DNA of 64,000 nt. Origin: Sphingomonas arvum. GTDB taxonomy: Bacteria > Pseudomonadota > Alphaproteobacteria > Sphingomonadales > Sphingomonadaceae. This document shows positions 17,261-26,112 of the stretch, piece by piece; the stretch's first letter is position 1, and the number at the start of each line of letters is the position of its first letter. The stretch is from positions 1,142,178 to 1,206,177 of the forward strand of contig NZ_JAPDOB010000001.1 of NCBI RefSeq assembly GCF_026013565.1. The letters run 5' to 3'. The notes under the pieces are model-generated. The model made no database searches. It saw only the letters and a list, made by a program, of their open reading frames with translations, and had not been told where the DNA came from. Made by a program: the position numbers and the translations under genes.

Positions 17261-17928
17261 ACGGCTTCTTCGATCTGGCTGAGCGGGCTTGCGTCAAAGC
17301 GCGCCAGGAGTTCGGTTACGTCATCGAAGATGGCAATGGCGCCGCTCAGCTGATCGTCCCGGAAGCCTCCGGAGCGCACCGCGATGGTGCGGATGCCGGC
17401 GTCGCTCGCTGCCTCGATGTCGTACGGCGTGTCGCCGATCACCAGCGCCTCCTCCGGTGACACGTCGGCTTTCTGCGCGGCAGTGACGAAGATGTCAGGG
17501 CACGGCTTGGAACAGCCCACGTCATCCGCACTGGTGAACTCATCCACCAGGTCGCGGACGCCGAGCACGTCGTCGAGGTGGTGCTTCAATTCCTCACCGC
17601 TCGCAGAGGACGCCAGCACAACCGTATAGCCCGCGTCCCGGCACCGTTGCAGCAAGTCCCGGGCTCCGGGGAACGGCTTCAAGCGGTTGAAATAATGCTG
17701 CTTGAACAGCTCGCCATGTGCCTTCTTGAGCCGCTCGGCTTCTTCCTCGCCGATACCGGGCAAGAGGGCAGGGATCAGGTTGTCTCCGCCCTTGCCGACC
17801 TGCTCGTGGATCTCGGCAAGGCGGAACTCGTGGCCCGCCTGCTTGAACGCCTCGGCCCAGGCGAGAATGTGAAAATCGTTGCTGTCGACGAGCGTGCCGT
17901 CGATGTCGAACAGGATGGCTTTGAGCAT
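17257..17928 (-). CDS. HAD family hydrolase (phosphoglycolate phosphatase-like)
   Basis: A 223-residue haloacid dehalogenase phosphatase with a helical cap inserted after motif I. Motif I is FDIDGTLVDSN (nucleophile Asp near residue 8), motif II lies in VVLASSASG, and motif III/IV is KPCPDIF followed by VIGDTPYDIEAA. This arrangement matches beta-phosphoglucomutase/phosphoglycolate phosphatase relatives; the exact substrate cannot be assigned. The convergent neighbour on the left shares the stop region; the DUF72 gene lies 7 bp upstream. Confidence 0.87.
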   Translation of the reverse strand: MLKAILFDIDGTLVDSNDFHILAWAEAFKQAGHEFRLAEIHEQVGKGGDNLIPALLPGIGEEEAERLKKAHGELFKQHYFNRLKPFPGARDLLQRCRDAGYTVVLASSASGEELKHHLDDVLGVRDLVDEFTSADDVGCSKPCPDIFVTAAQKADVSPEEALVIGDTPYDIEAASDAGIRTIAVRSGGFRDDQLSGAIAIFDDVTELLARFDASPLSQIEEAV

Positions 17929-17935
17929 GGCGGGG

Positions 17936-18673
17936 CTAACGAGCGTGGCCTCCCAGGGTTGCCAGCGCGCGCTTTAGCTCGCGCGCATCCTCCAACGCAT
18001 GGCCGTGGATGTCATTGTTGAAGTAGGCCCAGCAGGAACGCTCCAACCCCTGTTGCTCGTCCAGCCACGCCGCCCACTCAGCCATTGCCTCGGCCGAGTA
18101 GCGGCCCCAATATTTGCCGCCCGTGCCATGGAACCGGACGTAGGCCGTTCGCCCGCTCGCCCAACGCGGCGAGACCAGTCCAGCCAGGTCGTGCGCCACA
18201 AAGCCGGCGCCATACCTGTCGAGCAGCGCCAGCACGCCCTCATCGTACCAGCTGGCGTGCCGAAACTCGACCACATGCTCCATGTCAGGCGGAAGCAGCG
18301 CCAGATAGTTGGCCAGCCGCTCGTCGTTGCGGTGCAGGCTTGGCGGCAGCTGGTGCAGTAGCGGCCCCATTGTCGGTCCCAGGCGCCGTGCCAGGGCACA
18401 GAACTCGGCCACCGGTTCAGCCACACCCAGCAGCTTCTTGCTATGTGTGATGAACCGGTTGACCTTGACCGCATAGCGAAACCCGTCCGGGGCCTTGGCC
18501 TGCCAACCGTCGAACGTCGCGGGCAGGGGCAGGCGGTAGAAGCTTGCGTTGATCTCGACGGTGTCGAACTCGGTCGAATAATGCTCGAACCACCGCTTTT
18601 GCGGCAATCCCGCGGGATAATAGACCTCGCGCCAGTGGCGATAGACCCAGCCTGAGCAGCCAACGTGAACCAG
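17936..18673 (-). CDS. DUF72 family protein, apparent CTG start
   Basis: A TIM-barrel-like DUF72 protein of unknown function. Conserved features are FDTVEINASFYRLP, a YAVKVNRFITHSKKL segment, VEFRHASWYD, YVRFHG and YFNNDIHGHA. The usual DUF72 N-terminus (GxSGW.Y...) is encoded as VGCSGWVYRHWREVYYP, upstream of the first TTG at 18607. In that frame no ATG, GTG or TTG exists back to an in-frame stop; the only near-start codon is CTG at 18673, with GAGG five bases upstream. With that start it is 245 residues. The alternative TTG would remove the conserved first strand. Confidence 0.85.
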   Translation of the reverse strand: MVHVGCSGWVYRHWREVYYPAGLPQKRWFEHYSTEFDTVEINASFYRLPLPATFDGWQAKAPDGFRYAVKVNRFITHSKKLLGVAEPVAEFCALARRLGPTMGPLLHQLPPSLHRNDERLANYLALLPPDMEHVVEFRHASWYDEGVLALLDRYGAGFVAHDLAGLVSPRWASGRTAYVRFHGTGGKYWGRYSAEAMAEWAAWLDEQQGLERSCWAYFNNDIHGHALEDARELKRALATLGGHAR

Positions 18674-18733
18674 GGAAACCTCGCTCGCCTCCGGTTGTTA
18701 CGACCTCAACACATCGTTTCGCTGGAGAGTTTC

Positions 18734-19891
18734 GTGCTGAGAACCCGCATCGCCCCCATCGGCCTGGGCCTGTCGCTTGCCGCCACCCTGGCGCTGGTCG
18801 CCTCGCGCGCCCCGGCCCAGAATACGGCCGCGCCGGTCAAGAACACGGCTACGCCTGCCAAGACCACGGGTGCCGCCAAGCCCTGGGTAGCGCCGGGCAC
18901 GCCTGGCTCCCCAATCGACGGCACGGTCTTCCATGCCCAGGTCCTGCTCGACCTCGCCGGTTTCCCGACTGGGGTGATTGATGGCAAGAAGGGCATGGTT
19001 TTCCAACAAGCGCTCCGCGGGTTTCAGCAGGCGCGCGGGCTGCAGGCCACGGGCGAACTCGACGGTCCGACCCGCGCCGCCCTGCGTCAGGACCAGCGGC
19101 CCTCGACCCGCAACTTCCGCCTGACCGAGCGCGATATCGGTGGACCGTTCCTCTACCCCTTTCCCAAAGCGCCCGAAGACCAGGCCAAGGCACCCGGCCT
19201 TTATTACCGCAACATGCTGGAGAAGCTCGCCGAGCGCTTCCACACTACCCCGGACACGATCGTGGCACTGAATGGCCCCGACAAGATGATTGGCGCCGGG
19301 CAGGTGCTCCGCCTGCCCAACATCCTGCCCCGCTCGCGCGATTACGGGCAGGTCGACGCCAAGCAGGGGGACCTGCTGAACCTCTACCAGGTCGATGCGC
19401 AACAGCCGCAAGGCACCTTCATCGTGGTCGACAAGTCGGAAGGGGTGCTCAAGGTATACGAAGGGCAGGTGCCAGAGGGCGCCTACAGCACCGAGAAGAA
19501 CCGCGGCACGCCGCCCAAGCTGGGCGAAAACCCGGGCAAGCTGCTTGCCCAGTTCCCGGTGACCATGGGCTCGACCCATGATCCCCTGCCGCTCGGCAAG
19601 TGGAAAGCAACGACGTACGCCTTCATGCCGCCGTTTCATTATCAGCCCGACTTGTTCTGGGACGCCAAGGACAAGACGGCGGACGACAAGATGCTTCCCC
19701 CCGGACCCAACGGACCGGTCGGAGTCGCATGGCTCGACCTCACCAAGGAGCATTACGGCATCCACGGCACTGCTGCGCCCGAGACCATCGGACGCGCCGA
19801 GAGCCACGGCTGCATCCGCATGTCGAATTGGGACGTGACCCGCCTGGCGCGGATCATGAAGCCCGGTTTCACCGCCATCTTCCAGGCTTGA
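18734..19891 (+). CDS. L,D-transpeptidase with peptidoglycan-binding domain
   Basis: A 385-residue periplasmic enzyme that forms 3-3 crosslinks or attaches proteins to the wall. Domains in order: signal peptide (about 1-28, ending near SRAPA), a PG_binding_1 domain (about 58-110, GFPTGVIDG...LDGPTRAAL), a LysM-like segment (about 155-195), and a C-terminal YkuD domain with HGT and the catalytic Cys in SHGCIRMSNWD (about 354-364). The GTG at 18734 is chosen because GGAG lies seven bases upstream and it begins a clean signal peptide. An M23 peptidase gene follows 14 bp later. Confidence 0.93.
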   Translation: MLRTRIAPIGLGLSLAATLALVASRAPAQNTAAPVKNTATPAKTTGAAKPWVAPGTPGSPIDGTVFHAQVLLDLAGFPTGVIDGKKGMVFQQALRGFQQARGLQATGELDGPTRAALRQDQRPSTRNFRLTERDIGGPFLYPFPKAPEDQAKAPGLYYRNMLEKLAERFHTTPDTIVALNGPDKMIGAGQVLRLPNILPRSRDYGQVDAKQGDLLNLYQVDAQQPQGTFIVVDKSEGVLKVYEGQVPEGAYSTEKNRGTPPKLGENPGKLLAQFPVTMGSTHDPLPLGKWKATTYAFMPPFHYQPDLFWDAKDKTADDKMLPPGPNGPVGVAWLDLTKEHYGIHGTAAPETIGRAESHGCIRMSNWDVTRLARIMKPGFTAIFQA

Positions 19892-19905
19892 GGACGTAAG
19901 CCGGC

Positions 19906-20571
19906 GTGGCGGTCAGCAAGCTCAGCCTGGTCGGCAATACGCTGGTCTTGGTGATCGTGGTTGGCGGCGGATGGTTGGTCTGGAACAACGCCAGCAAGTC
20001 TCCCGACCAACCGCCGCCCGCCGTTGGCGCCCTCAGCGACGCGGCCCAGAAGATCGGCTACGACCCCGCCCGCAACGCGCCTCGGTCGGCCGCCCTGCGG
20101 ACCGGCGCCCTGGCCATTTCGCCCGCCGGGCTTGCGCTTCCGGTCGACGGGATCCAGCCCTCGGACCTCACCGACACCTACACGCAGAGCCGTGCCGGCG
20201 GGGCCCGGGTCCACAACGCCATCGACATCATGGCCCCGCGCGGCCGCCCCGTGATCTCGGCCACCCCGGGCACGGTCGAGAAACTGTTCTATTCCAAGGG
20301 CGGCGGCGGGATCACCGCCTATGTCCGCTCGCCCGACCGCCAGTGGCTCTACTACTACGCCCACCTCGACGCCTACGCGCCGGGCCTGCGTGAAGGCCAG
20401 CAGGTCACACGCGGCACGCCGATCGGCACCGTGGGCTTCACCGGCAACGCCAACCCGTCCGGCCCGCACCTCCACTTTGCGGTCTACCGCATGGGCCCCA
20501 ACGAGAAGTGGTACCAGGGCCAGCCCATCAACCCGTACCCGCTGCTTGCCGGAAAGCGCGCCGGCGGCTAG
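19906..20571 (+). CDS. M23 family metallopeptidase
   Basis: A 221-residue membrane-anchored zinc endopeptidase, probably acting on peptidoglycan. Residues 7-27 form an N-terminal signal anchor. The catalytic LytM domain (about 80-205) has HNAIDIMAPRGRPV (the usual HxGxD with Ala replacing Gly) and the HLHF metal-binding motif in SGPHLHFAVYR. It starts with GTG. Adjacent to the L,D-transpeptidase, it points to a wall-remodelling pair. Confidence 0.92.
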   Translation: MAVSKLSLVGNTLVLVIVVGGGWLVWNNASKSPDQPPPAVGALSDAAQKIGYDPARNAPRSAALRTGALAISPAGLALPVDGIQPSDLTDTYTQSRAGGARVHNAIDIMAPRGRPVISATPGTVEKLFYSKGGGGITAYVRSPDRQWLYYYAHLDAYAPGLREGQQVTRGTPIGTVGFTGNANPSGPHLHFAVYRMGPNEKWYQGQPINPYPLLAGKRAGG

Positions 20572-20616
20572 AGGCCCGCCCGGCTCTTTCCACTCGTTCA
20601 AGCAGGCAGGCGGTCC

Positions 20617-21180
20617 ATGAAGATCAGCGGCGTCGACATTCGTCCGGGCAACATCATTGAATATGAAGGCGGCATCTGGCGCGCCGTGAAGATTCAGCAC
20701 ACGCAGCCGGGCAAGGGCGGCGCCTACATGCAGGTCGAGATGAAGAACCTCATCGACGGCCGCAAGACCAACGTCCGCTTCCGCTCGGCCGAGACCGTGG
20801 AGCGCGTCCGCCTGGACACCAAGGACTTCCAGTTCCTGTTTGCCGACGGCGACATGCTGACGTTCATGGACAAGGAAACCTATGAGCAGATCAGCCTGCC
20901 CAAGGACCTGCTGGGCGACGCCGCGGCCTTCCTGCAGGACGGCATGGACGTGGTGATGGAGCTCCACGAGGAGCGCCCCATCTCCGTCCAGCTGCCCGAC
21001 CAGATCGAAGCCACGATCGTCGAGGCCGACGCGGTGGTGAAGGGACAGACCGCCTCGTCCAGCTACAAGCCCGCGATCCTCGACAATGGCGTGCGCGTCA
21101 TGGTCCCGCCGCACATCAGCTCGGGAACCCGCATCGTGGTCGACGTGTACAACCAGGAATATGTCCGCCGCGCGGACTGA
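20617..21180 (+). CDS. efp: Elongation factor P
   Basis: Translation factor that relieves ribosome stalling on polyproline stretches. The 187 residues show three OB-like domains. The loop that contacts the P-site is [10 protein letters not shown] with Lys33 at the position modified in E. coli (K34). The C-terminal signature is present around [16 protein letters not shown]. No modification enzyme (EpmA/B, EarP) is visible nearby. It is followed 22 bp later by the inositol monophosphatase-like gene. Confidence 0.96.
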   Translation: MKISGVDIRPGNIIEYEGGIWRAVKIQHTQPGKGGAYMQVEMKNLIDGRKTNVRFRSAETVERVRLDTKDFQFLFADGDMLTFMDKETYEQISLPKDLLGDAAAFLQDGMDVVMELHEERPISVQLPDQIEATIVEADAVVKGQTASSSYKPAILDNGVRVMVPPHISSGTRIVVDVYNQEYVRRAD

Positions 21181-21202
21181 TCTCTCGCCCAAAGGATAGA
21201 AA

Positions 21203-22021
21203 TTGGTCAGCCACTCCGGCCTCGTCACCGTCATGCAGAAGGCCGTCCGCAAGGCGGCCCCACGCCTGCGCCGCGACTTCGGCGAGGTCGAGCAGCTGCA
21301 GGTCAGCAAAAAAGGCCCCGGCGATTTCGTCACCATGGCCGACAAGCAGGCCGAGCAGACGATCGTCGAGGAACTGCGCCAGGCGCGGCCGGACTGGGGC
21401 ATGCTGCTCGAGGAATTCGGCGAGGTCGAGGGCAGCCCGACCAAGCCGCGCTGGATCGTCGATCCCCTGGATGGCACCAGCAACTTCCTCCACGGAATCC
21501 CGCACTTCGCCAGTTCGATCGCCGTGCAGGAACGCAAGCCCGACGGCTCGTGGGGCGATATCAGCCACGGCATGGTCTACCAGCCGCTGACCGACGAAAG
21601 CTTCTGGGCCGAAAAGGGCCGGGGCGCCTGGCTCCACGACCGCCGCCTGCGCGTGTCGGCCCGCCGCTATCTCGACGAGTCGGTGATCGGCACCGGCATT
21701 CCGCACGTCGGCCGCTCCGATCCCGCTCGATGGAGCCGCATATATAACGCGCTTGCACCCGAGGTGGCGGGCATCCGCCGGTTCGGGGCGGCCACGCTCG
21801 ATTTCGCCTGGGTCGCGGCTGGCCGGCTGGACGCGTTCTGGGAGGACGATCTCGACCCGTGGGACAGCGCTGCGGGCATGCTGCTGGTGCGCGAGGCGGG
21901 CGGTTTCGTCAGCGACTATCGCGGGCAGGACCGGATGCTGGACCGGCGCGAGTACATCGCCGGCAACGGCGACCTCCACAGCAAGCTTCACAAGTTCGTC
22001 GCCCGGGCGCTGCGCGACTGA
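21203..22021 (+). CDS. suhB: Inositol monophosphatase family protein
   Basis: A 272-residue Mg-dependent phosphatase of the IMPase/SuhB family. Metal-binding motifs are LLEEFGE (Glu), WIVDPLDGTSNFLHGIP and the C-terminal DLDPWDSAAGMLLVREAGG. The TTG at 21203 is supported by AAGGA six bases upstream. It probably shares an operon with efp. SuhB in E. coli also works in rRNA antitermination; whether this protein does so cannot be read from sequence. Confidence 0.92.
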   Translation: MVSHSGLVTVMQKAVRKAAPRLRRDFGEVEQLQVSKKGPGDFVTMADKQAEQTIVEELRQARPDWGMLLEEFGEVEGSPTKPRWIVDPLDGTSNFLHGIPHFASSIAVQERKPDGSWGDISHGMVYQPLTDESFWAEKGRGAWLHDRRLRVSARRYLDESVIGTGIPHVGRSDPARWSRIYNALAPEVAGIRRFGAATLDFAWVAAGRLDAFWEDDLDPWDSAAGMLLVREAGGFVSDYRGQDRMLDRREYIAGNGDLHSKLHKFVARALRD

Positions 22022-22159
22022 TTTCTCGCATCCCCGCGACTTGCGATCGGCGCGTCAGCACCCACCTCCTGGAACGGACCTGATGGCCTTCCAGCCAGTT
22101 GTCTCCGACGGTGCCCTGCTCTAGAGCGCCGCCCAAGCATAATCCTTGGAGTTTGCCGC

Positions 22160-22537
22160 GTGGCTGCTGTTGCCGCCAATTACCTGCCCATCCTGCTGTT
22201 TTTGGCGGTGGCGTTGGGCCTGTCGACGGCCTTTGTGGTCCTGCCGATGATTGCGTCGCGCTTCACCGGCGCCGATCGGCCGTACGCAGAGAAGCTGACG
22301 GAATATGAATGCGGCTTCCCCGCCTTCGAGGACTCGCGCAGCCAGTTCGACGTCCGCTTCTACCTGGTCGCCATTCTGTTCATCGTGTTCGACTTGGAGG
22401 CCGCCTTCCTGTTTCCGTGGGCGGTGACCCTGAAGTTCACCGGCTGGAGCGGCTGGATCGCGATGATGGTGTTTCTCGCCGAACTTGCGCTCGGCCTTGC
22501 CTACGCTTGGAAGAAGGGAGCGCTGGAATGGGAGTGA
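22160..22537 (+). CDS. nuoA: NADH-quinone oxidoreductase subunit A
   Basis: Membrane subunit of respiratory complex I. The 125 residues contain three spans and the conserved loop [20 protein letters not shown] with the Cys found near the quinone site, then [22 protein letters not shown]. It starts with GTG, with GGAG eight bases upstream, and opens the 14-subunit operon after a 138-bp intergenic stretch that presumably carries the promoter. It overlaps nuoB by 10 bases. Confidence 0.97.
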   Translation: MAAVAANYLPILLFLAVALGLSTAFVVLPMIASRFTGADRPYAEKLTEYECGFPAFEDSRSQFDVRFYLVAILFIVFDLEAAFLFPWAVTLKFTGWSGWIAMMVFLAELALGLAYAWKKGALEWE

Positions 22538-23109
22538 TCCTCGACCCTCGCGCCAATCCGTACCCGACGGAAGAGGAGCTGGCGCGTGCCGCCGGCCTCG
22601 TCCCCGGCTCGCCCCAGCACCAGGGGCTGGAGCAGATGCGTGCCGACTTGGATGAAAAGGGCTTCATCGTCACGGCGACGGAGGACCTGTTCAACTGGGC
22701 GCGTACCGGCTCGCTGTGGTGGATGACCTTCGGTTTGGCTTGCTGCGCGGTGGAGATGATCCACGTTAACATGCCGCGCTACGACCTCGAGCGGTTCGGC
22801 GTCGCCCCGCGCGCGTCGCCCCGCCAGTCGGACGTGATGATCGTCGCCGGTACGCTGTGCAACAAAATGGCGCCGGCATTGCGCCGGGTCTACGATCAGA
22901 TGGCCGAGCCGCGCTACGTCATCTCGATGGGCTCATGCGCCAACGGCGGCGGCTATTACCACTACAGCTATTCGGTGGTCCGCGGTTGCGATCGGATCGT
23001 GCCGGTGGACATCTACGTTCCCGGCTGCCCGCCGACAGCCGAGGCCCTGCTGTACGGGATCATGCAGCTTCAGCGGAAGATCCGCCGCGAAGGGACGATC
23101 GACCGGTAA
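22528..23109 (+). CDS. nuoB: NADH-quinone oxidoreductase subunit B
   Basis: Peripheral subunit carrying cluster N2, which donates electrons to quinone. The 193 residues show the four cluster ligands: the tandem Cys in [10 protein letters not shown], one in [10 protein letters not shown], and one in [12 protein letters not shown]. The ATG at 22528 lies inside the nuoA end. An N-terminal extension of about 30 residues before the core is usual for alphaproteobacteria. Confidence 0.97.
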   Translation: MGVILDPRANPYPTEEELARAAGLVPGSPQHQGLEQMRADLDEKGFIVTATEDLFNWARTGSLWWMTFGLACCAVEMIHVNMPRYDLERFGVAPRASPRQSDVMIVAGTLCNKMAPALRRVYDQMAEPRYVISMGSCANGGGYYHYSYSVVRGCDRIVPVDIYVPGCPPTAEALLYGIMQLQRKIRREGTIDR

Positions 23110-23110
23110 G

Positions 23111-23995
23111 ATGGCCTACTCCGCTCCCAAGACCGCGTCCAACTCTGGCGTGATCGAATCCGCGCAGGCGGTGCTCGGCGACCTGATCGTCGAGACCAAG
23201 GACCAGGCCGACGAGATCACTTTGACCGTACGTCGCGAGGGTGTGGCGGACGCATGCCGCATCCTTCGGGACACTCCGGGCCTTGAGTATCATATGCTCG
23301 TGGAGATCGCGGGCGTGGACTATCCCGAGCGGCCCGAGCGGTTCGAGGTCAACTACCATCTGCTATCAATGACCATGAACCGGCGTATCCGCATCAAGGT
23401 CATGACAGACGAGCGCACTCCGGTGCCGACCGTGACGACCCTGTGGCCGGTCGCCAACTGGCTCGAGCGCGAAGTGTTCGACCTTTATGGCGTGACCTTT
23501 GCCGGCAATTCGGACCTGCGCCGCATCCTCACCGATTACGGCTTTGAGGGCCATCCGCTGCGCAAGGACTTCCCGCTGACCGGCTTCACCGAGATGCGCT
23601 ACTCGGAAACTGAGAAGCGTGTGGTCTACGAGCCGGTGGAGCTCGCTCAGGACTTCCGTGCGTTCGACTTCCTGACGCCATGGAATGGGCCGGAATACCG
23701 GCTGCCGGGTGACGAGAAGGCCGAGCCGCAAGCTGCTGGCGCCCCGTCGTCCGCACCTGCCAAGGCCGAGGCGCCCAAGGTAACGCCGGCCACTGGCGCT
23801 GGCGAGCGCAAGGACGATAAGCCTTACACAACCGATCACGAGGACCGGAAGACGGCCGGCGTCCGGGAGGCCCAGGCCGAGGCTCGCAAGCCGAACGAGG
23901 ACAAGGCGGCGCAACATGGCGGCGTGAAGACCGACATCGACGAACCCGTGCCCGACAGCCCCAACGTCACCCGTGACAGCGGAGAGGCCCAGTAA
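23111..23995 (+). CDS. nuoC: NADH-quinone oxidoreductase subunit C with long C-terminal tail
   Basis: Peripheral 30-kDa subunit. The core (about residues 20-205) includes [20 protein letters not shown] and the signature [20 protein letters not shown] with [12 protein letters not shown]. The last 90 residues (about 205-294) are Ala/Pro/Glu/Lys-rich, predicted disordered, and have no counterpart in standard NuoC. Its stop overlaps the nuoD ATG (TAATG). Confidence 0.96.
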   Translation: MAYSAPKTASNSGVIESAQAVLGDLIVETKDQADEITLTVRREGVADACRILRDTPGLEYHMLVEIAGVDYPERPERFEVNYHLLSMTMNRRIRIKVMTDERTPVPTVTTLWPVANWLEREVFDLYGVTFAGNSDLRRILTDYGFEGHPLRKDFPLTGFTEMRYSETEKRVVYEPVELAQDFRAFDFLTPWNGPEYRLPGDEKAEPQAAGAPSSAPAKAEAPKVTPATGAGERKDDKPYTTDHEDRKTAGVREAQAEARKPNEDKAAQHGGVKTDIDEPVPDSPNVTRDSGEAQ

Positions 23996-25275
23996 TGGCC
24001 ACCACCCACGACGAGATCGACCCGATGGTCGCAGACCGGCAGCGCGGCACTCGCCGCGTAGAAGTCAGCGTGATGCCCGAAGCCGGCGACGAGAACGCCG
24101 GCGACGAGACGATCCGCAACTACACGATCAACTTCGGTCCGCAGCATCCGGCGGCGCACGGCGTGCTCCGCCTGATCATGGAGCTCGATGGCGAGATCGT
24201 TGAGCGTGTGGACCCGCACGTCGGCCTGCTCCACCGGGGCACCGAAAAGCTGATCGAGTACAAGACCTACGCCCAGGCGATTCCGTACTTCGATCGCCTC
24301 GATTACTGCTCCCCGATGTGCATGGAGCACAGCTTCGTGCTCGCCATCGAAAAGCTGATGGGCCTCGAGATCCCGATCCGCGCCCAGTACATCCGGGTGC
24401 TGATGGCGGAACTCACCCGCATCAAGAACCACATGCTGAATCTTGGCTCCCACATCATGGACGTGGGGGCGATGACGCCGAACCTGTGGCTGTTCGAGCT
24501 GCGTGAAGACCTCATGCAGATCTACGAGATGGTCTCCGGCGCGCGGATGCATGCCAACTATTTCCGCGTCGGCGGCGTCCACCAGGACATTTCTCCCAAG
24601 GTCCTCAACCACATCGGCGAGTTCCTGGACAACCGGCTGAAGCTGTTCGAGGACGCGATCAGCCTGGTCGCCGACAACCGGATCTTCAAGCAACGCAACG
24701 TCGACATTGGTATCGTGTCCCGCGAGGACGCGATCGCGTGGGGTTTCTCCGGCCCGATGATCCGCGCCACCGGCATCCCATGGGATATCCGCAAGGCGCA
24801 GCCGTACGAGGTTTACGACCGCATGGACTTCGACGTGCCGGTCGGCACCAACAGCGACTGCTACGATCGCTTCATGGTGCGAGTCGAGGAAGTGCGGCAG
24901 AGCTGGCGCATTGCCCGGCAGTGCCTGCAGGAGATGCCCGAAGGCCCGATCGGGACCGCCGACCGCAAGGTGTTCCCGCCCAAGCGCGCTGAGATGAAGC
25001 AGTCGATGGAAGCCCTGATCCATCACTTCAAGCTATACACCGAAGGCTTTCACGTGCCGGCGGGCGAAGTTTATGTCGCGACCGAAAGCCCCAAGGGCGA
25101 GTTCGGCGTCTATCTGGTCAGCGATGGCACCAACAAGCCGTACCGCTGCAAGATACGGCCGACCGCTTTCAGCCATCTCCAGGCGATGGACTTCATGATG
25201 AAGGGCCACATGCTGGCCGACACCACCGCCGTTCTCGGCGCGATGGACATCGTGTTCGGGGAGTGTGACCGCTAA
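23995..25275 (+). CDS. nuoD: NADH-quinone oxidoreductase subunit D
   Basis: Peripheral 49-kDa subunit forming the quinone pocket with NuoB. The 426 residues contain [15 protein letters not shown] (with the two His facing the quinone), [14 protein letters not shown], and the C-terminal VFGECDR. About 35 residues before the core (acidic, starting [10 protein letters not shown]) are extra compared with E. coli-type NuoD. Overlaps nuoE by one base. Confidence 0.97.
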   Translation: MATTHDEIDPMVADRQRGTRRVEVSVMPEAGDENAGDETIRNYTINFGPQHPAAHGVLRLIMELDGEIVERVDPHVGLLHRGTEKLIEYKTYAQAIPYFDRLDYCSPMCMEHSFVLAIEKLMGLEIPIRAQYIRVLMAELTRIKNHMLNLGSHIMDVGAMTPNLWLFELREDLMQIYEMVSGARMHANYFRVGGVHQDISPKVLNHIGEFLDNRLKLFEDAISLVADNRIFKQRNVDIGIVSREDAIAWGFSGPMIRATGIPWDIRKAQPYEVYDRMDFDVPVGTNSDCYDRFMVRVEEVRQSWRIARQCLQEMPEGPIGTADRKVFPPKRAEMKQSMEALIHHFKLYTEGFHVPAGEVYVATESPKGEFGVYLVSDGTNKPYRCKIRPTAFSHLQAMDFMMKGHMLADTTAVLGAMDIVFGECDR

Positions 25276-25976
25276 TGGCCGAGCGTCATTTCGCCCCCGA
25301 CGTCCCCGAGCTGCGCGAACGCTGGGGCGGGTTCACCTGGGATGCCAAGCACCGCGTCCGCGCGGAAGAAATCCTCGCCCGCTATCCGGACGGCCGCAAG
25401 CAGTCTGCGGTGATGCCGCTGCTCGATCTCGCTCAGCGCCAAGTCGGCGAAGAGACCGGCACGCAAGGCTGGCTGCCGATCCCGGTGATCGAGTTCGTGG
25501 CCGCCGAATGCGCCATGCCGCCGATGCGCGCAATGGAGGTCGCCAGCTTCTACACGATGTACAATCTGGTGCCGGTCGGGAAGTACCACGTCCAGCTATG
25601 CGGGACGACGCCGTGCATGCTGCGCGGCTCCGACGACGTGCTTGCCGCGTGCGAGAAGCGCGGGATCAAGAAGGGCTACACCACGCCCGACGGCCTGTTC
25701 ACTTTGACCGAGGTCGAGTGCCTCGGCGCCTGCGCCAACGCGCCAATGGTCCAGATTAACGACGACAACTTCGAGGACCTCACGGAGGAAAGCATGGGCG
25801 CCGTGCTGGACGCGCTTGCCGCAGGGCAGCCGGTCAAGCCGGGCCCGCAGGTCGATCGGCAGACCAGCTGTCCGCAAGGCGGCCCGACCAGCCTCAAGAA
25901 AATGGCCGAGCGCAACTACGACTATCGCCCGCAGTGGCATTCGGCCGAGCCGGCGCCAGCGGGAGAGGGTGCCTAG
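25275..25976 (+). CDS. nuoE: NADH-quinone oxidoreductase subunit E
   Basis: 24-kDa subunit holding the 2Fe-2S cluster N1a. The ligands are CGTTPC and CLGACANAP, spaced as in the family. The 233 residues exceed E. coli NuoE (166), with a C-terminal extension (about 165-233) containing a QTSCPQGGPTSLKKM segment. It is followed by a 44-residue membrane ORF, not directly by nuoF. Confidence 0.96.
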   Translation: MAERHFAPDVPELRERWGGFTWDAKHRVRAEEILARYPDGRKQSAVMPLLDLAQRQVGEETGTQGWLPIPVIEFVAAECAMPPMRAMEVASFYTMYNLVPVGKYHVQLCGTTPCMLRGSDDVLAACEKRGIKKGYTTPDGLFTLTEVECLGACANAPMVQINDDNFEDLTEESMGAVLDALAAGQPVKPGPQVDRQTSCPQGGPTSLKKMAERNYDYRPQWHSAEPAPAGEGA

Positions 25977-25977
25977 G

Positions 25978-26112
25978 ATGGTGCTCGCGCTTATCGTTGC
26001 GGCGATCCTTGCTTTCTTGGCGTTCCGTTTCATTGCGGGCGCCTTGAAGTTCGGCGTGATCGCTTTGATCGTATTGATCCTAGTTCTGGTTTTCTTCGGA
26101 GGTGTCCACTGA
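25978..26112 (+). CDS. 44-residue hydrophobic membrane ORF between nuoE and nuoF
   Basis: ATG-initiated ORF starting one base after the nuoE stop and ending with TGA that overlaps the nuoF ATG (TGATG). The protein is almost wholly hydrophobic: two short helices ([19 protein letters not shown] and [16 protein letters not shown]) joined by ALKFG. It is preceded by a GA-rich stretch GGAGAGGG. The codons for its last residues (FFGGVH) include the GGAGG that serves as Shine-Dalgarno for nuoF. The tight coupling suggests it is truly translated and may be an accessory membrane peptide of complex I; no homologue family is known to me. Confidence 0.75.
   Translation: MVLALIVAAILAFLAFRFIAGALKFGVIALIVLILVLVFFGGVH

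Noticed and set aside
19753-21573. 606-residue minus-strand open frame across the M23, efp and suhB genes
   Set aside because: It spans three well-supported plus-strand genes and has no family motifs.
22083-22124. 13-codon ORF upstream of nuoA as a leader peptide
   Set aside because: No Shine-Dalgarno with proper spacing, no run of a regulatory codon and no attenuator hairpin nearby.
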